This document shows positions 10,131 through 21,545 of a DNA stretch of 64,000 bases, in pieces; position 1 is the stretch's first letter; each line of letters opens with the position of its first letter. This stretch comes from Haemaphysalis longicornis. Its lineage: Eukaryota; Arthropoda; Arachnida; Ixodida; Ixodidae. Location: NCBI GenBank assembly GCA_013339765.2, contig CM023450.1, positions 102,054,244 to 102,118,243 on the forward strand, given 5' to 3'. The translations under genes and the position numbers were made by a program. A model generated the notes under the pieces. It had not been told where the DNA came from. It saw only the letters and a list, made by a program, of their open reading frames with translations, and ran no database searches.

Positions 10131-11215
10131 ATGCATCTGTATGTAATGGGTTTGCCGTTGCTAAGGTGTCGTACGTCCTTCAGGCGATTTGTATGTCAAG
10201 AAGGAACATACAAAAGCTGTACAGGTTGTTCGGGTTTATTGTGGGGCTCAAGTTGAGAGCGCTTGAGTCGAATCAGTTTCTTTTGCTCGGTGAAGAGTGG
10301 TGGATTGGGACTAGCACATTTGTTTATTCGACAAATAGTGTCTAGGTTTATGTTTCACAGAGAGCAGAGAGATTGCTTTCTACGAACTGTGGTACAAGTC
10401 CGACTACGTGATGTTATTCCAGACTATGCAGTTTCGCTTTCTGAAATCCGCTGTGTATGAGTCGGGGTTTCTTGCGCGAAGTCGTGGATGCTTTTAGGAT
10501 TTTGAGGGTTAGGTTTTCCTCGGAGTGTTTGAGTAGTGTACCGCGGAAGCGTTTGTACAAAGGTATGATTGATGTGTGCCTACCTGCTCCGGTTTATCGT
10601 CAGTTGTATGCAGTGGGTTAAGGAAAAGATGCCCTAAAAAGAGTGAAACGAATGCCAGTACGTCCATCCCTTAAATCTTTCCTCTTCAACTTAATAGCGG
10701 CAAGTTACCAGTAAAACCCTGGCTGCAAGAAAAAGGAATATATGTACACCCATAGAAAATTTTCTGCCGCTTATGTAAAAAGCTTGAAACAATTGAGAAA
10801 ATATTTCTGGACTGTTGGCATGCGGTGTTCCACTGGGACATCCTCCAACGAATGTTGAAAAAGGACCTACCATTAACGCCTTATGGCATTCGCTTTTTGC
10901 CCGTAAACAATGATGGAGGTGTGCTCTATGATACGTTAATGGCACTTAATCTGCCTTCTATGAGGAAAACTTTCATGGCAGTTCAAAATGCCGAAGAGGA
11001 TGCTCACACAGTGCGAAAGTACTTCATTGAAAGCGTTGCTTATAAAGGAGAAGTGTATATGGTCATGCCGGAAGAACATGAGTGGTTACCCGTTCTGGAT
11101 GTGCTAGCGTAGTTTCAGATGTTTTAAGCCGCCCCTTCAGCCGACTGGTGGCTGGCGCTACTAATTTGTGTACTGTGCAGTGCGTTTTGTTTTTCACCAA
11201 GCAGACAATAAAGAA
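10130..11215 (+). pseudogene. 3' part of a LINE ORF2 with C-terminal zinc finger
   Basis: The + strand encodes, in broken frames, SVKSGGLGLAHLFIRQIVSR (the GGLGL motif found C-terminal to many LINE RTs). Around 10760 it encodes FCRLCKKLETIEKIFLDC, a zf-RVT-type Cys cluster in which the usual His is Lys. The last frame is intact from 10825 (MFHWDILQRMLKKDL) to the stop at 11112. An AATAAAG signal near 11207 and an A-rich stretch mark the 3' end. This is a 5'-truncated, decayed LINE of a different family from LINE A and LINE B. Confidence 0.75.
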
Positions 11216-11526
11216 AAAATGCGTTGTGTTTGCGTCTCTTCCTTCACTTTTTTCTTAGTTTTTTTAACGCGAATTACCCAGTCAGACTGTCCGCGATACG
11301 CAGGGCAGCTTCCCCGAAGAACTTTCCTCCAAGTGCAGCTGTTATTCAGGTGCCGTCACGCGCACCTGTCATGGTGGGTGCTTCAGACTACGTCTATTTC
11401 CCAACCGTACTTTCAGCTATTTCATTTTGTTCATTCCGCCACGGTGTAGAACAGCGTGCAAAATGACACCGCACATGTCACGTGGAGGTGGGCTGTGCAG
11501 CGAAGAGTTCGGAAACCCGCTGCAGG

Positions 11527-11593
11527 GTTAGCGTTGTGGTTAGCTGGTATGCCTCCTGCTCTTGAGACCCTGTTTCAAGTCCCACAATAGCCA
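11527..11593 (+). other. tRNA-like block in composite repeat copy 1
   Basis: A degraded pol III promoter is visible: A-box-like TTAGCGTTGTGGTTAGC, then GACCCTGTTTCAAGTCCCA as a B-box-like element. The same block is at 37977-38043. It is a SINE-type remnant and does not fold as a complete tRNA. Confidence 0.6.
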
Positions 11594-12454
11594 AATGTGC
11601 ATTTATTTCTTCTTCCTTTCACAGCGGCTGGCCATTTTGGTACCATTCGTATTGACGGACGCCGACGACAACTTAGGTCACTTTTTCCGTTTGATGAGGC
11701 ATCTAAGCCTCTCGCCTGAATACTCCTTTTCGTGTTCATAGGGGGCGTGCAAACCACAAGGCAAGGATGGGAGGATTGTAGGGATGCAGCGGGGACAGCC
11801 AACGCTCATCTGAGGCGTGTAGGAAAGACGAGCCAGGAACTTGTCCCAAGTGTTAGTCTCCGGTGTCTGAAACTGATGCCAAGCATCTTTTGTGGACGTG
11901 GACGGGAACAAGGACAGCTCGAGACGACGCGCTCAGAAAGGTTGGCCTCCGGTGGGATAAACCGGATGACTACAACCGTTGGGTGCAGGAAGATAAATAC
12001 TGCAGGTGGCTGATGGACTTTATGCACGCCACTGGACTGCATGCATAGGTGTAGACTTGAAAACCTATCGGTTTCGTGACCATCTGTGCTTTCCGGCAGC
12101 CCCTCTCTCTCTCTCCACTTTCTTCTCTTTCTCTTGCCTTCCTACTTTCTTCTGTCTTCCCATCTTTAAACCTCCTCTCATATGTCGCTCGGCATAAACA
12201 CCGAGTAAAAAAAAAGACAGATACTGGTAGCGACCAGGGGTGGGGAGGGAGGGACGAGCAGAAAAGGTGCCGGGAAGCGTGTACCTCGCCCGGCATCTTG
12301 TGGATTTGACGGTGGGAGCCTTTGTAACGCTAGCACGTGATTGGCTGTGTCGATCTTGTATCAGTACGAGGTCTACCTGAACTCGCTTTGTAAGGCGTTG
12401 CTTATATACGTCGTGAAAGGAGACGCAATAACCGTTTTTTCGGTGTTTTATTGG

Positions 12455-12664
12455 CCCGAGCAACACCTTGGCTACGAGGAGTGCCGTAGTGGTGTGCTAC
12501 GAATTCAGGCCACCTGGTGCTTTTAACGTGCACCGAAATCTCGGCTTACGGGAGAAAATCACTCCGGCCGCCGCGGCGGGACGTAGCCGCTGTGGCCAGG
12601 GATACAACCCGAGTAGGTGTTCAAGACTGCAGCGGCTTAGCCGCTCAGCCACCGGGGTGGGTGA
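12455..12664 (-). mobile_element. tRNA-derived SINE in composite repeat copy 1
   Basis: On the minus strand, CCCGGTGGCTGAGCGGCTAA (A box) is followed by GGGTTGTATCCC (diverged B box). The body contains GAGATTTCGGTGCACGTTAA and CACCACTACGGCAC. This is the same SINE family as 35413-35632. Its tail ends near GCAACACC at 12463. It is diverged, with no clear target duplication. Confidence 0.75.
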
Positions 12665-12759
12665 AAAGGGTGTCTTGCTCGAGAGGGCTAGGTGGCGGGA
12701 GCAGGAGGAGAAAGAAGGACGGAAAGGCCCGGTTTGCTACCCTGCACTGGGGAAGTAGG

Positions 12760-13340
12760 GTTCAGGGGATAAATACAGGGCAAACGAAGAGGAAGAAAGA
12801 AGCTGTAAGGTGCACACTCTAGCCTCGTCACCAGTGGTGCTCATTTCCCCGAAAACGTATTTCCTTAAATTTCATTACATTTATTCTCGCCTTAAAGGTC
12901 GGAGGCGAATTATATAAAGGCCTATGTATTTTGCCGAATTAGCAACTAATTGGAACACACACAAAAAGACACAACGAGAAAAAACGACAATACAAGCCTG
13001 CCGAAATAAAATGCAACTGATGTGAGTATAAACCACTACTCTTTTTTAGTATGCATATTTGCGAGAACTCTAAAGCACCAGTCGTACTTGTAATGCTGCC
13101 TACATGCACAAAAATGAGAATCTGGTTAATAAAAGAGCGATATAAGAATGATAACGTGTTAGAAGAAAATTCTCAAAATAGCTGTATGTTTTTGTTCATA
13201 ATTAAACGGCGTCACCATGAACGGGAAAGGGGCATGTCCTTGGACGCCGCCGAGGCTCAAGGGCTACAGGCTGCCGTCTGACGAGGGGAGGCGTTTGTGG
13301 GATCTCCATTGCCGTGCGTCCCTTTCTGAGTTGGGAACCA
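12760..13340. other. Unassigned AT-rich stretch
   Basis: No gene, TIR or RNA structure is recognised. Confidence 0.3.
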
Positions 13341-13349
13341 AACAAGGTT

Positions 13350-13436
13350 GTTCATCATCATCGTCATCATAATAACAATCATAATCATCATCATCATCGT
13401 CGTCGTCGTCTTTATCATCATCATCATACTCTCGTG
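13350..13436. repeat. (ATC)n-type imperfect microsatellite
   Basis: Imperfect trinucleotide runs of TCA/TCG with AAT interruptions. It lies about 150 bases before the start codon of exon A1. Confidence 0.9.
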
Positions 13437-13582
13437 TCACCGCGCTTGCAATATATCATCATCGCCAACACGACTCGCGCGCAGGCACGCGAGCTCCAGA
13501 GGCGCGAGCAGACCGAGAATCCGCCATTTCTTCTTCCACTACAGTACACAGGCCGAACAAAGCCTGTATACGCTCGTCTCGA

Positions 13583-13836
13583 ATGAAGAAAATATTCTCA
13601 AAATACCTCAGCCTGGGCAGCTACAGCGCCGTCGTGCCACCCCTCGATGACCAGTCGGACACTTCGACTGAGAGCCACAAGACAGCCCCGCAAGAGACCG
13701 CCGCTCCAGCGGGACCACCGCCCACCGCGGCTGGGTCGCCCGGCAAGAGCCGCGATGAGCTCCCAAGCAAGGACGTCCCGCTGCAGCCACCGTCGTCGCC
13801 TCAGCCCCCTCAGCAGGACAAAGTCTCCCGGCAGCG
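13583..13836 (+). CDS. Paralogue 1, exon A1 (N-terminal, Ser/Pro-rich)
   Basis: The first recognisable coding exon starts at the ATG at 13583 (MKKIFSKYLSLGSYSAVVPP). It ends at 13836 before a GTGAGC donor. About 84 residues are rich in Ser, Pro, Thr, Glu and Lys, with no signal peptide, so this end is probably cytoplasmic. It matches exon A2 at 22916 in its start (MKK...S), in SRDELP versus QRDELR, and in the Pro-rich block. The exon leaves phase 2, but B1 needs phase 1. In the +1 frame its last residues PLSRTKSPGS align with PLQRAEASVS of A2, so a one-base indel probably lies around 13780-13815. This is either a real lesion or a sequencing error. Confidence 0.6.
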
Positions 13837-14453
13837 GTGAGCTCTGTTTGCCAAACATGAATGGCGCATTAGTAGCGGATTAAGGAGTTTCCGGTTGTTT
13901 GCTACACAGCTAGCACCTTCTGGTACAGGGAAACAAAGACATTGGGGGTCTAAGCCCTGACTGTCTCATGAGGCCAGAATGCAAGAGCACCACATCTCGC
14001 TGAGTTTACACCGTCCAGCTACGTCGTCTTTTTGTGCACGTTGTTGGTTTTACTGCTGCTGAGTGTATGTTGCACAGAAACGCAAAATACGACGAACGGG
14101 CCATATTACGAACTTTTTGTCATTACCTGGCCCTTCTCCCTCTCAATTTTTTCTCTTCGCAACTACGACTAAGAGACGTGACCAATCGGCATTTATTATC
14201 ACCATCGTAAGCCTTTTTATGATCATTGCAGGAGAAATGCCTCTTCATTCAAACTCCACACCCAGGTCCTCCGCTCGTTAATATCCCGTATTGAGCATTA
14301 TCGTTAGGGTAGCCTTAACGTTGAGCCTAACGACGTGGCAAGCAACACCTATCTTATTATAGGCCTCAAATTATAACGTTAGCCCTAACGACATGTTGTC
14401 CCGTACGAGCGTATCACATCTTGGCAAGTAAAAGGCTGCCGTCTGTTTTTCAG

Positions 14454-14561
14454 TCGTTACCTGCCGAGACCCGGGCGCCAAAGCGAAGGACCCACGCGCC
14501 ACTCATGCTGGGCCACCACCGTCGCCGGATGCGTCTTTGCGACACCTGGATAATAGCAGCG
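14454..14561 (+). CDS. Paralogue 1, exon B1
   Basis: A 108-base exon between a pyrimidine-tract acceptor (CTGTTTTTCAG at 14443-14453) and a GTAAGC donor at 14562. With one base carried in, it is open throughout (VTCRDPGAKAKDPRATHAG...LDNSS) and leaves one base. Exon B2 at 30711 has the same acceptor style, the same phases (1 in, 1 out), nearly the same length (105) and the same closing AGCAGCG before the donor. This independent match is the main reason to call it a real exon. It adds about 36 polar, Pro-containing residues. Confidence 0.6.
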
Positions 14562-14599
14562 GTAAGCAGGCAGGCGCATACGTTATATGAACTTCACGC

Positions 14600-15361
14600 A
14601 GAGTCGAGCAGTTTTTGACTTCAATGCGCTTAGAGGAGTGCAAGATACACTATTTTAGACACACGCATGACGAATGTGTGAAGCTTTCAGGTCGTGAGCT
14701 TGAGAACCTTAGCTTATTATGCCCAGTTCCACGAAGAAGGCTGTAACGCTAATGAAAACAAACTTTGTATTTTTTCCCCGTAAAGTGAGATAGTGAAAAG
14801 TGAGTGCACGGAATGCGGTGAGAAACATAGTCCGGGCTTAGGGTACATGTACAAATTACGATGCAGGGAACGAATGGAAGTATAGCACATCACATTATAC
14901 GCTGCATTGCAATATAGTGTCGAGTATTGCATACAAAAAAGCGTCACATATTTGGGGAATAAGCAAATGAGCGAACGGATGAGGACGAGAACCATCATGC
15001 GAGGCGCAACACTTTTAAGTGCAGAGCACTGAAGGGGCTTGCCTTATCGTCGTAGCTCGCTTGCTGCACCCACGTAGAGCCACACGATGTTATGTCGTTG
15101 CTGCGTAACTAAGAGGCCTCGAAAGCCAAGCGGTTATTATCGTCATAAGCTTTCGCGCCTCATAAACCACTGGCGCTTGTCACACATCCCACCGTTGTTT
15201 AGCGCACAGGAAACTGTAGGTACATTTCAGGCTACATATACGTAATTAACGAGCAGCGGCCGCGTTCGTTTAGTTAGGAACGCTCATTGCGTTGGTTTGC
15301 ACGATTGTAAGCGAAAAGAAGTAGCAGTGCAACGCCGGCACTTTGGGGAGGAAAAGTAAAG

Positions 15362-15392
<31 letters not shown>

Positions 15393-16380
15393 AAGAACTC
15401 CTGCTGGCGCAGTTTAAGGCAAGGTGGCGCGAGCACTGCGAAGACGGGAAATTTGAATTCTATTGGGTGGTAGTTGTGAGCGGATAACGGCGCTACAGCC
15501 CATTATGGCGAATCACTGCTCTGCCCCTCCGACAACTTTCAGATTGAGAGGAACGGCTTTAAATTTATTTGACAGGGAGGTGGTGCAGTGATCGAATGAA
15601 TTCGTAGCGATGGGCGTCCAAGTGCATGAGGCTGGTCTCACTAGTTCCCTGAAAGCTGCTGTTGTGGTCGCACAGACGCTCTCAGTCTGCGTGCAAGATG
15701 CTTTGTGGGGAAGTGGACAACCAGTGGAACACGGAGAAAGAAACTTGGGGACAGTCGTGGTTTACATGGGAGTAGCAGGAGGAACATGACAGCGTTGGAT
15801 GGCACGACGGGGCGTAAGCATGCCAGTTCCTTAACGTACGACTCCCGCGGCTTCTTACGTGAGAATGGCAGGGAGGTAATAACGGCCGTTATGGTTGGAT
15901 GGATTACGCTTGCTTCGCCGCGCTATGGTTCATGGGGAACTTGTATACTACAGATATGCCGTGAGCAAAGGTTGAGACTGGGAATGTGCAGAATGTACTA
16001 GGGAAGGTGCCAGCTCGTACGCTTCATCCTGTGCTTGCATGACAGTGTTGACGTTTGAGGAAAAAGAGGGAAGGAATTGAAGAGCTCATTTCCGGGAGTC
16101 GGGGATGATGCAGGCGAGGTTAACACTTCACGGACACATGGTCGGTGGACCCAACGAATTGCGATCCTTTTCGAGAGCGGTGGAGGGGGAAAGGGAGCTG
16201 CTTCAAATGAGGTGATAGACCGAAGCCATCTCTGAGATACCTTCTATAGGAGGTCTACGAACTTTTGTGGATCTAAACTAAATAAAAGTGTCCTCTACAC
16301 TTGATGATTACGGTCGGACGGCACAAAGGTGCCGACTATTAAAGTAAAGGCGCATTCCTTTTCCAACCTTGTACTGTCAG
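14600..16380. other. Paralogue 1 intron B1-C1
   Basis: No further exon, transposon terminus or RNA gene is recognised. The stretch 15355-15395 is A-rich (AAACA repeats). Confidence 0.4.
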
Positions 16381-16459
16381 CTTTTTGTTAGAAGTCTGCC
16401 CCACCAAACTTGCCAGCTGGGTCGGTGTCTCAGGGCGTGGCTGCCCTCTGCCGGTGCAG

Positions 16460-16703
16460 ACCGCGTGGCCATCTCACCGCATGTCCTTCAAGAGGTGGCG
16501 CGCTCAAAGCGGATTTTCGGCGTCCCCGTGTGGTGGTCGTCCACCCGGAGCCTCGAAACGCAGCAGCGCATCACGTCCGAGATGGAGAGCGCACCGTCCA
16601 CGGTGCCACTGGGCCAGTACAGCGAGACCAAGGCCGACTGCCTCGCAGGCCGCCTGTGCCCCGTCTACAAGAGGGACTCCAGGATGAGAGGCGAACGCTG
16701 GCG
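16460..16703 (+). CDS. Paralogue 1, exon C1
   Basis: The acceptor CTCTGCCGGTGCAG ends at 16459; a GTACGC donor follows 16703. The exon enters in phase 1 and leaves in phase 2, which fits B1 before and D1 after. It encodes RVAISPHVLQEVARSKRIFG, later RSLETQQRITSEMESAPS and PVYKRDSRMRGERW. The SLETQQRITSEMES block aligns with SVPDQQQRLASEVDS in C2. The stretch next to the donor is basic, as expected on the cytoplasmic side of a membrane span. Alternative acceptors at 16391 or 16433 exist but give phase 2 and would fit only if exon B1 is skipped. Confidence 0.6.
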
Positions 16704-18788
16704 GTACGCACACGTTGCGCCCGCGCTGTTAGGGTGGAATAGCTGTAGGGAAAAGCTCACTACTCTTTTCAATGAATTCAACGCGCGTGCGCAATCAACC
16801 ACACACGCACGCACAGGCGCGCCGCGGAGGCTTTCCCTCAGGAGGCCCTTGTTTCGTTTCTGCGTCGGAATAGTTAACTTAGGTTTGGAATGCTGTTCAG
16901 GAGGGTAAAAAATATCTCCATACACCAGTGTGGTTACACTATATGTCTGCAACCGTACTTCGAAGGCGCCCTTGCCCACAAATACCCCTGCCTCACCAAA
17001 ACAGGACCCGACCACTCTTGCGTAGTATTCGGCCCCCCTATGAAGCGAAAACATTATTTCACCAAGGCATTCTGACCGCTGCTCTGAGTAGCGTCGGAGA
17101 TATAAAGCACACAGCACCAAGTATCGCGGAGAGTGGACGTCTAAAACCGAGGGCTCTGCTGCAATAGCAGCTCTCAGGAGTTAAATGTCATATAATGGGA
17201 TTACGACAAGTGACCAGAATACGTGAACGGTGCAAAAGCGAGCGTATTCTGCATTACCGATGGGGCAAAAAAGACGGCGCTGGGAGCACGTTTTTTGATC
17301 CATAAAGAGTTGGTAAACAATGTGAAAGAATTTTACAGCATTCACGATAGGGTCGTGACCGTTTGCTCAGACTAAATTGAAGTACAGGGTAAAGGCAGTG
17401 CGAGCGTGCGTACAAATGGTCATGACATTAGAGCTAAAAAGACAACTCTCCCAGCAACAAGTAATTTCGTCCCATTAGTCTATGGTAATGAGGGGGTTGA
17501 CAATCTCTAGAAATCATTAACGAGTGATGTGAAAGTTTATTGTGATGTGAAAACAAACATATAGTCAGCAGAGAAGCAGGTAAGAGGACGCTCCGGGGGA
17601 AACTTTGGAGCAAGTAATCGGAACAAGGTGAGGTACTCGTCGATCGGGTTTGCGGGTAGAAATAACCTTATAATGATGGATATATTAACGGATGGGCAGG
17701 GAATCGACATGGGAAAGCCCAAGTGGGGATTGGCGTACCGGGGTAGCGTGGTCGAGTGTACCATGGTTCGTGTCGGGTCGGGTCAGTCATGATGAAGAAG
17801 ATGAAGAAGAAAACTTTATGTACAAGTATTTACATCTCCATCTCAGGGAACAGGCAGCGTGCTCCTGCGCGCGCGAGATTAAATAAACTAGTAGGGTCCG
17901 TCCCATTTTACCATTCACTCTGCTGCTGTCCTGAACGAACCAATACCAGAATCAATGGCTATGAGAGAGACGTCCATACACACGCACACACCCACACCGA
18001 GAGACATGCTTATCTCTTCAACACGTGAGAGTAAAGTTGCATCCGCTGAGGCAATCCGCCTGGGTTCAAAGCCCTGTTTTTCCTTTCTATATTAACGTTC
18101 GGGAATTACATTTGCGTTACCCTCATGTAATCTTCATCGGGCGTCTCGTTGAAGACATCTCCAGCGTCGTCAAAGACGCCACAAAATGGCATGACAATGA
18201 TTTCAGGCACGCCGCCCAAGCTTGACGTGCAAGGCGTCGAGCGATGCTTTTGTCATGCCTCCGCTGGGCGGTTGATGCTTGAGGGGCGGCGAGGTCGCTG
18301 AAAGGGGGCATGCTACAAAGGCAACATAGTTCGCCGCGGCGTCATCGGAGACACACGGGGTCGTCGAACGTCGATGAGAGAAGGTAGCGAGGCCGATGGC
18401 AGGCTTTGGTGCTCGACGCGAGAAATATCCAAGACGGGTTTCCTAATAGCAGTGAAACTATAGGCGATATCAAGTTATTCTAAGCACCAATACACAAGGC
18501 ATTGGTACTTTAAGGAAGCACTTAAAAATGAAGCGCCAATCGACAATTTCAGTAACTTTTAGTGTGTTTTTCAGCTGGTTTTTTCCCTGCTATTCTACTA
18601 AGCTATTCAACTAAGCTTTCGCCCTCCCATTCTTAGAAAGCAGCATTCCACGTAATCAAATTCTTTTATTTCCTTGCGAAAGTCATCAAATTTTTTTCCT
18701 GCTGCACTCTTCTTTTCAGTCTTGTTGTGCAAGGTTGAGTGGCTTCAGGCCGCTGACGTACGCCTCCCTGCTGGTTATCCTCCCCCAG
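16704..18788. other. Paralogue 1 intron C1-D1
   Basis: No exon or classified repeat is recognised. A GAAGATGAAGAAG purine run lies near 17795, and short CA repeats near 17980. Confidence 0.4.
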
Positions 18789-18966
18789 GTGGTGGCAGAG
18801 GTACGCCGTGTTGGTGGCCCTGGTGGTGGTGTGTCTGACCGTGCTGCTGGGGTTTGTGTTGCTGGCCGTGATGATGCGGCGCCCAGGAGCGCATCACCAT
18901 GGGAACGTCAGCTGGGGACCCCACTACGACGCGACCAAGGGTGTGCTCAACACGAGCGAGGCTTAA
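18789..18966 (+). CDS. Paralogue 1, terminal exon D1 (transmembrane segment and tail)
   Basis: The exon follows the acceptor TATCCTCCCCCAG and enters in phase 2, matching C1. It reads WWQRY, then a membrane span (AVLVALVVVCLTVLLGFVLL), a basic stop (MMRR) and a 28-residue tail to TAA at 18964-18966. The tail has two N-glycosylation sequons (NVS, NTS). With no signal peptide and a basic segment on the N-terminal side, the predicted topology is N-in, tail out (type II or tail-anchored). AATAAA at 19165 supports this as the last exon. An alternative is that it is the start of an ectodomain gene (for example an M13 peptidase) truncated by the stop. Confidence 0.65.
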
Positions 18967-19164
18967 CGGCTCGTGCTCGTCTTTTTCAAACGCCATGTCC
19001 GTGCTGCTGGAGTGCGTGCTATCGACGCTGCTTCGGCACGGTCTTCCGCCAGAACAGTCATCGTCACCGTGAAGGAATCAGCCGACTCAATGTCATGGTT
19101 AGAAAGCGGTTTAAATTCTGGTTTGAAGGCGAAAAAAAAGTACAAAAAAGGCGACTATATTATC

Positions 19165-19170
19165 AATAAA
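19165..19170 (+). terminator. AATAAA polyadenylation signal, paralogue 1
   Basis: AATAAA lies 199 bases after the D1 stop, in an AT-rich context. Paralogue 2 has the same arrangement. Confidence 0.55.
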
Positions 19171-19199
19171 CTATAAAGAGAACGCATTTTTTGTCTGTG

Positions 19200-19660
19200 T
19201 ATAGACAAAAAAAATTCCCGTACAAAAGGAATATTTACAGTTTTGTGAAAGCGCGGTCACATAATCCTGAGGTCACTAGAGGCTGAACAGCTTTTTTTTC
19301 TAACCGATATATCACACCTTTCCTAGCTCTCGTGCATTTAATAGTTGCCCAATGATGCCTTACTTGCTTAGAAAATCATTAGGGCTGGCATGTAGATATC
19401 CTCTTTTCGTTTCGTTCTTTGTATCGTGAAAGGAAACGCCTAATAAGCGCAGGGTTAACTATCGACGGCATTTTTATATTTTGGTTGTCGGGACAGCACT
19501 GATTCCGAGCATGCCTTTTCCTTCAGGCAAGCAGGTGGCCCATGAGGCCGGTCAGGTGAGTTCCCCTCCCAACCTCCACTGGTGCCTGGGGTAAGGCGTA
19601 GCGGTAACCTTCGCCCTCCCCAGCGATGCGCATCAACCATTACAAGAAGGATCGACATGC
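19200..19660. other. Unassigned stretch
   Basis: A possible short exon (CCTTTTCCTTCAG acceptor near 19525, GTGAG near 19556) was seen but has no supporting homology. Confidence 0.3.
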
Positions 19661-20045
19661 CGTTCTTTAAAGCGCCAGCCCCAGCTGGCTACCTCAGCCG
19701 CCTACCACCTCTTCCCCACTGAGGCGATATCTATTAACAAGTATTTTGCAAATGAAGCCCACACCCCCGAAACACTTCGCAAGTGGTATAACCCACACCG
19801 GCACCCCCGATGTCCTAACTGCCATACCACCACTCCATCAGACCTCACACACCTAGTTTGATGGTGACTAGCTTTTGCCAGCCACCGTACATTTAAATCC
19901 CCCCATCCACAGCCCGATCCACAACAAACTAATGCACAACTATTATATGAAATTGCAGTTTACTCAATGAAAGGCTGGTCTAGCACGGGTTGTTTGATTG
20001 CGGCCTCTTCTGAATCAACTAGCAAACCCTGTGCGCACTCCTGAC
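19660..20045 (+). pseudogene. LINE ORF2 3'-terminal remnant with zinc cluster
   Basis: The + strand encodes, in broken frames, a segment ending LRKWYNPHRHPRCPNCHTTT. SDLTHLVW and LLYEIAVYSMKGW follow before the stop near 20042. The Cys-X2-Cys...His arrangement after a Trp-Tyr-Asn-Pro segment resembles the zinc-binding tail of RNase H-type LINEs. It is 5'-truncated and short. Confidence 0.55.
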
Positions 20046-20674
20046 TGTACCGCGATCACCACAAAGTGGCCCATTGACTGCAGCTTCGAAAAACTTGCCC
20101 AGTTATTCACTCTACTGGAAACGAGCAGAATTTGTTTATTGTATTTTTTCTTAGCCTCCCTCCCCATTCTCTTTGTCAGTCGTGACCAGTGGTCATCCTT
20201 TTTTATCTCATTTCTGTAGGAGATGATGTAGCGATTATAGAGGAAATAAGGTCTCCGTACCAGCCGGCCATCAGCCAAGATTACGTCCTGCGGAACTGTG
20301 CCACCATACACAATGCTACAAACGAACCCCAAAAAGGGACGGGTGACCGCAAAAAGCTCCAACGAAGAGTAAAGGCAACTGGTGGCGTACAAAGGGAACG
20401 GCTTCAAGACGTCACCAGAGGTCCTCTGGAATGTGAGGACTAAGATGGTTCGCATGCATACATTTTATCTCGCTCTCTCTCCCGTAGCCTTTTGCCGCCT
20501 GATAGAATGGCGCATACCCAGTCGGTGGATGATGATGATGATGCGATGATGGTTGTGATGCAGGTCAGTGGCGCCATCCGTCGGAGCACCCAGGCACTAG
20601 GTGAACCTCAGTGTTGAAAATGTATGATGGATGTTGTTGTTGAACGACAAACGTGATTGGAGCTAGCCACTCAC

Positions 20675-20921
20675 GTGTGCACGGGTGTCTCCGTGGGGTC
20701 ATCGTGAATAAACGGCCATTTGTCGGCTGAGTCGGTTGTTTGGGCTCCAATGGGTCAGGACTCGTACTCCTTGCGCGTGCCGCGGAGTGTTCCGGCCCCA
20801 CGTCGCGTCTCGGTGCAGTCGCCGGGCCTTTGCCGTCGGCCACCGCCCGCGACACAATAGTGGCGACAACGACGACAACGACAACGTTGACGACTCCCAC
20901 AATGAGTTTGGCACATGCCAA
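20675..20921 (-). CDS. Candidate transmembrane exon on the minus strand
   Basis: The minus strand is open from about 20921 and ends at a good donor (GTGAGTGG) after 20675. It encodes a hydrophobic helix (AKLIVGVVNVVVVVVVATIV), then SRAVADGKG and a Pro/Ser/Thr/Arg-rich segment ending RRHPCT. The composition (membrane span plus Ser/Pro-rich region) resembles the paralogue exons, but no residue-level match is evident. There is no convincing start ATG, and a stop lies just upstream, so an acceptor within 20921-20945 would be needed. The GAC/AAC repeat coding for the Val run may simply be low-complexity DNA. Confidence 0.25.
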
Positions 20922-20975
20922 GTGTAGTTACTTTTTTGTCAGCCTGACAAGGCTTCACCCATGCAGTTTCAGATA

Positions 20976-21540
20976 GTAAGCAATATTTATGGCTTCCCCC
21001 ATAGTAAGCAGATATATAATTTAGAATGTTTAAGATGCAAGGAGGTATGCAGCATGACGGCTAGGCTGAGATCATATAATCAACGTGACAAGGTTTTACA
21101 GGTACGTTGTTCGAATCTTTTGGGGCATGTATACGAATATTCGTGATAAGAACCCTTGGAAATACTCATCAATTCAATTTGTGGTTTTAGGTGTCAGAAA
21201 ACCAAAAGTAAACTTTAAAAAGGTGGTCTTGGTTCCTGTGTTTTCATCTTCGTCGGTTGATCAGAGATGAATTAATGAACACGCGCATCAAATTGCTACT
21301 TGCGTTTACTTAGGCGCTCAAAGAACAAAAGCAATGGAGGGGAAAGTCCTCTTGAAAGCTGGAAGCAAACATTCAGCTGCTATGCACATTAAAATAGAAC
21401 GAAATTAGTTGTTTTCCTTAATTCATGACACCCATGGCAGCGTTAAAAAGTGTTTTGCGTCTCAGTCTAAGAAATCACACGTTAAGAAGATCGACAGCCC
21501 TTTTTCTGTATAACAGCGGCGCCTACAGACTGTGATGATT
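20976..21540. other. Unassigned stretch
   Basis: AT-rich; no exon or repeat terminus seen. Confidence 0.3.
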
Positions 21541-21545
21541 CTTAA

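Larger units (their letters stand above)
11219..12760 (+). repeat. Composite interspersed repeat, copy 1
   Basis: This region aligns by eye with 37690-38760. Shared blocks include the segment around GGTGCCGTCACGCGCACCT, GCCACGGTGTAGAACAG, the tRNA-like block, TTTCCGTTTGATGAGGCATC, and a SINE at the 3' side. Copy 1 carries extra sequence of about 400 bp around 11800-12250 and is separated from its likely 5' part at 8690. No coding content was recognised; the type is unclassified. Confidence 0.75.

Noticed and set aside
18775..18996. Minus-strand frame opposite D1
   Set aside because: Shadow of the D1 exon; composition follows the sense strand codons.
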